This document shows positions 4,385 through 5,558 of a stretch of 5,558 bases of DNA, one piece after another. Made by a program: the position numbers and the translations under genes. Within the stretch, counting starts at the first letter, position 1; each line of letters begins with the position of its first letter. This DNA comes from an uncultured Porphyromonas sp. (GTDB lineage Bacteria; Bacteroidota; Bacteroidia; Bacteroidales; Porphyromonadaceae), in contig CAMPUN010000102.1 in assembly GCA_946997275.1 (NCBI GenBank), positions 1 through 5,558 on the forward strand, read 5' to 3'. The notes under the pieces were generated by a model, which saw nothing but the letters and a program-made list of their open reading frames with translations, was not told the DNA's origin and did not search any database.

Positions 4385-5558
4385 CTAAGCGGACTGAGCC
4401 TTCGAGAGCTGCTTGGGATGAAAGAGAAGCCAGAAGAGGACTCCCGTGACCAGCGCATAGCCTGCGAAGATGTACCAGACGGTCGTCCAGTCGGTCACCT
4501 TAGCCATGGTAAAGTGCTCCACAACCCAGCCTGCGCCTAGCGAACCGATGACGACGCCCAGCCCGTTGGTCATCAAGAGGAAGAGCCCCTGAGCACTGGC
4601 ACGCATCGAGGGCGAGACGGACTGATCGACAAACATGGAGCCTGAGATGTTGAAGAAGTCAAACGCCATCCCGTAGACTACCATTGATAGAACGAGTGCG
4701 ATGATGCCTGGCATCCCAGGGTTGCCTATGCCAAAGAGTCCGAAGCGTAGGAACCACGCAGCGAAGCTCATCGTCATCACGCCCTTGATACCAAAGCGCT
4801 TTAAGAAGAATGGGATCGCTAGGATGAAGAGCGTCTCCGAGATCTGGGAGAGCGAGAGTAAGATGTTAGGATACTTGACCGCAAAGCTATCGGCATACTC
4901 AGTGCCCCCCTTGAAGTGGTCAAGGTACATATTGCCGTAAGCATTGGTCACCTGTAGCGCTGCGCCGAGGAGTATGCAGAAGGTAAAGAAGACTGCCATC
5001 TGCCTATTCTTAAAGAGTACCAAAGCGTCCAGCCCTAGTATGGATAGGAGCGAGCGACGACCCTCTTGAGCCTTCTTGACTCCGTGTGGTACTGCTGGTA
5101 GTGTCCAAGCGTAGATCGCTAGGGCGATGGCGGCAAAGGCGCCTAGATTGAACTGCATCGGGCTGTCCATCCACTTAAATAGGTTGACCAGCCACATCGC
5201 TACGATGAAGCCGATGGTACCCCAGACGCGTATCGGGGGAAAGTCCTTGACGATGTCCGCCTGTACCGTACCGAGTGCGTGATAAGCGACCGTGTTGGAG
5301 AGCGATAGCGTCGGCATGAAGAAAAGGTTGACTCCAAAGATGACCAGCCAGGTAGTCGCAAAGGGAGTCCCCACGGGTAGGAAGCCGACAGCGATCAGGC
5401 AGGCGCCAGTCAGTAGGTGGCAGATCGAGAGCAGACGCTCAGCGCCAACCCATCTGTCAGCGATGATGCCAGTCAGTGCAGGCGTGATGATAGCTGCAAA
5501 GCCCGCCGTGGCAAAGAGACCGCCTACCTCCTGCCCGTCGTACTGCATCACATTGCCC
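4385..5558 (-). CDS. nupG: NupG-type nucleoside:H+ symporter (MFS), N-terminus cut by the window edge
   Basis: Inner-membrane importer that takes up nucleosides using the proton gradient. The 390 visible residues show about eleven hydrophobic segments, as expected if the first of twelve is missing. Recognisable NupG-family blocks are TDFPPIR-like (here KDFPPIRVWGTIGFI), LSLSQISETLFILAIPFFL, YGMAFDFFNISGSMFVDQ, RASAQGLFLLMTNG, and TDWTTVWYIFAGY near the C-terminus. A charged cytoplasmic loop between segments 6 and 7 (HGVKKAQEGRRS) also fits. Aligned from memory to the 418-residue E. coli NupG, about 30 residues are missing. The apparent GTG start at 5551 is internal, because the frame stays open to the edge (Gly-Asn before it) and the real start lies beyond 5558. 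It ends in TAG, 21 bases before the MlaE gene, so it probably shares the transcript. XapB or another nucleoside symporter of the same family is the only serious alternative. Confidence 0.93.
   Translation of the reverse strand, partial: GNVMQYDGQEVGGLFATAGFAAIITPALTGIIADRWVGAERLLSICHLLTGACLIAVGFLPVGTPFATTWLVIFGVNLFFMPTLSLSNTVAYHALGTVQADIVKDFPPIRVWGTIGFIVAMWLVNLFKWMDSPMQFNLGAFAAIALAIYAWTLPAVPHGVKKAQEGRRSLLSILGLDALVLFKNRQMAVFFTFCILLGAALQVTNAYGNMYLDHFKGGTEYADSFAVKYPNILLSLSQISETLFILAIPFFLKRFGIKGVMTMSFAAWFLRFGLFGIGNPGMPGIIALVLSMVVYGMAFDFFNISGSMFVDQSVSPSMRASAQGLFLLMTNGLGVVIGSLGAGWVVEHFTMAKVTDWTTVWYIFAGYALVTGVLFWLLFHPKQLSKAQSA

Noticed and set aside
5549..5551. GTG as the start of the nucleoside symporter
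   Set aside because: The frame continues to the window edge and the aligned family has about 30 more residues containing the first membrane segment, so this codon is an internal Val.

Overview
The window reads as one continuous minus-strand gene train in a Gram-negative bacterium with GC a little above 50%. Bacteroidota, perhaps Porphyromonas-like, is my best guess. It rests on the near absence of Shine-Dalgarno sequences ahead of tightly packed genes, one TAnnTTTG-like promoter box, and an adaptor protein anchored as a lipoprotein. This is inference; no taxonomic marker gene is present.

Read in the direction of transcription, from the right edge to the left, the layout is as follows. (1) 5558-4385: a NupG-type nucleoside:proton symporter whose first ~30 residues lie outside the window. 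(2) 4363-3608 and 3606-2863: an MlaE-type permease and an MlaF-type ATPase, one base apart, forming the inner-membrane core of a phospholipid-trafficking ABC transporter. No MCE-domain MlaD gene follows. (3) 2825-1911: a YbhG-type periplasmic adaptor (HlyD family) with a lipoprotein signal. (4) 1906-971 and 967-221: two ABC ATPases that correspond to the N- and C-terminal halves of YbhF, here separated by a single in-frame TAG codon. (5) 220-1: a non-coding or repeat-like stretch carrying six short perfect inverted repeats. The two ABC-2 permeases (YbhS/YbhR type) expected after such ATPases are not in the window.

The genes fall into three functional units: nucleoside uptake, lipid trafficking at the inner membrane, and an efflux system in which two ATPases would drive ABC-2 permeases linked by the adaptor to a TolC-like outer-membrane channel. 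Spacings of 21, 1, 37, 4 and 3 bases suggest co-transcription, with a possible secondary start before the adaptor gene. I see no clearly new biological system. The points most worth a second look are the one-codon split of YbhF, the way the two ATPases' missing motifs fall in the same composite ATP site, the missing partners (MlaD and the ABC-2 permeases), and the hairpin-dense left edge.
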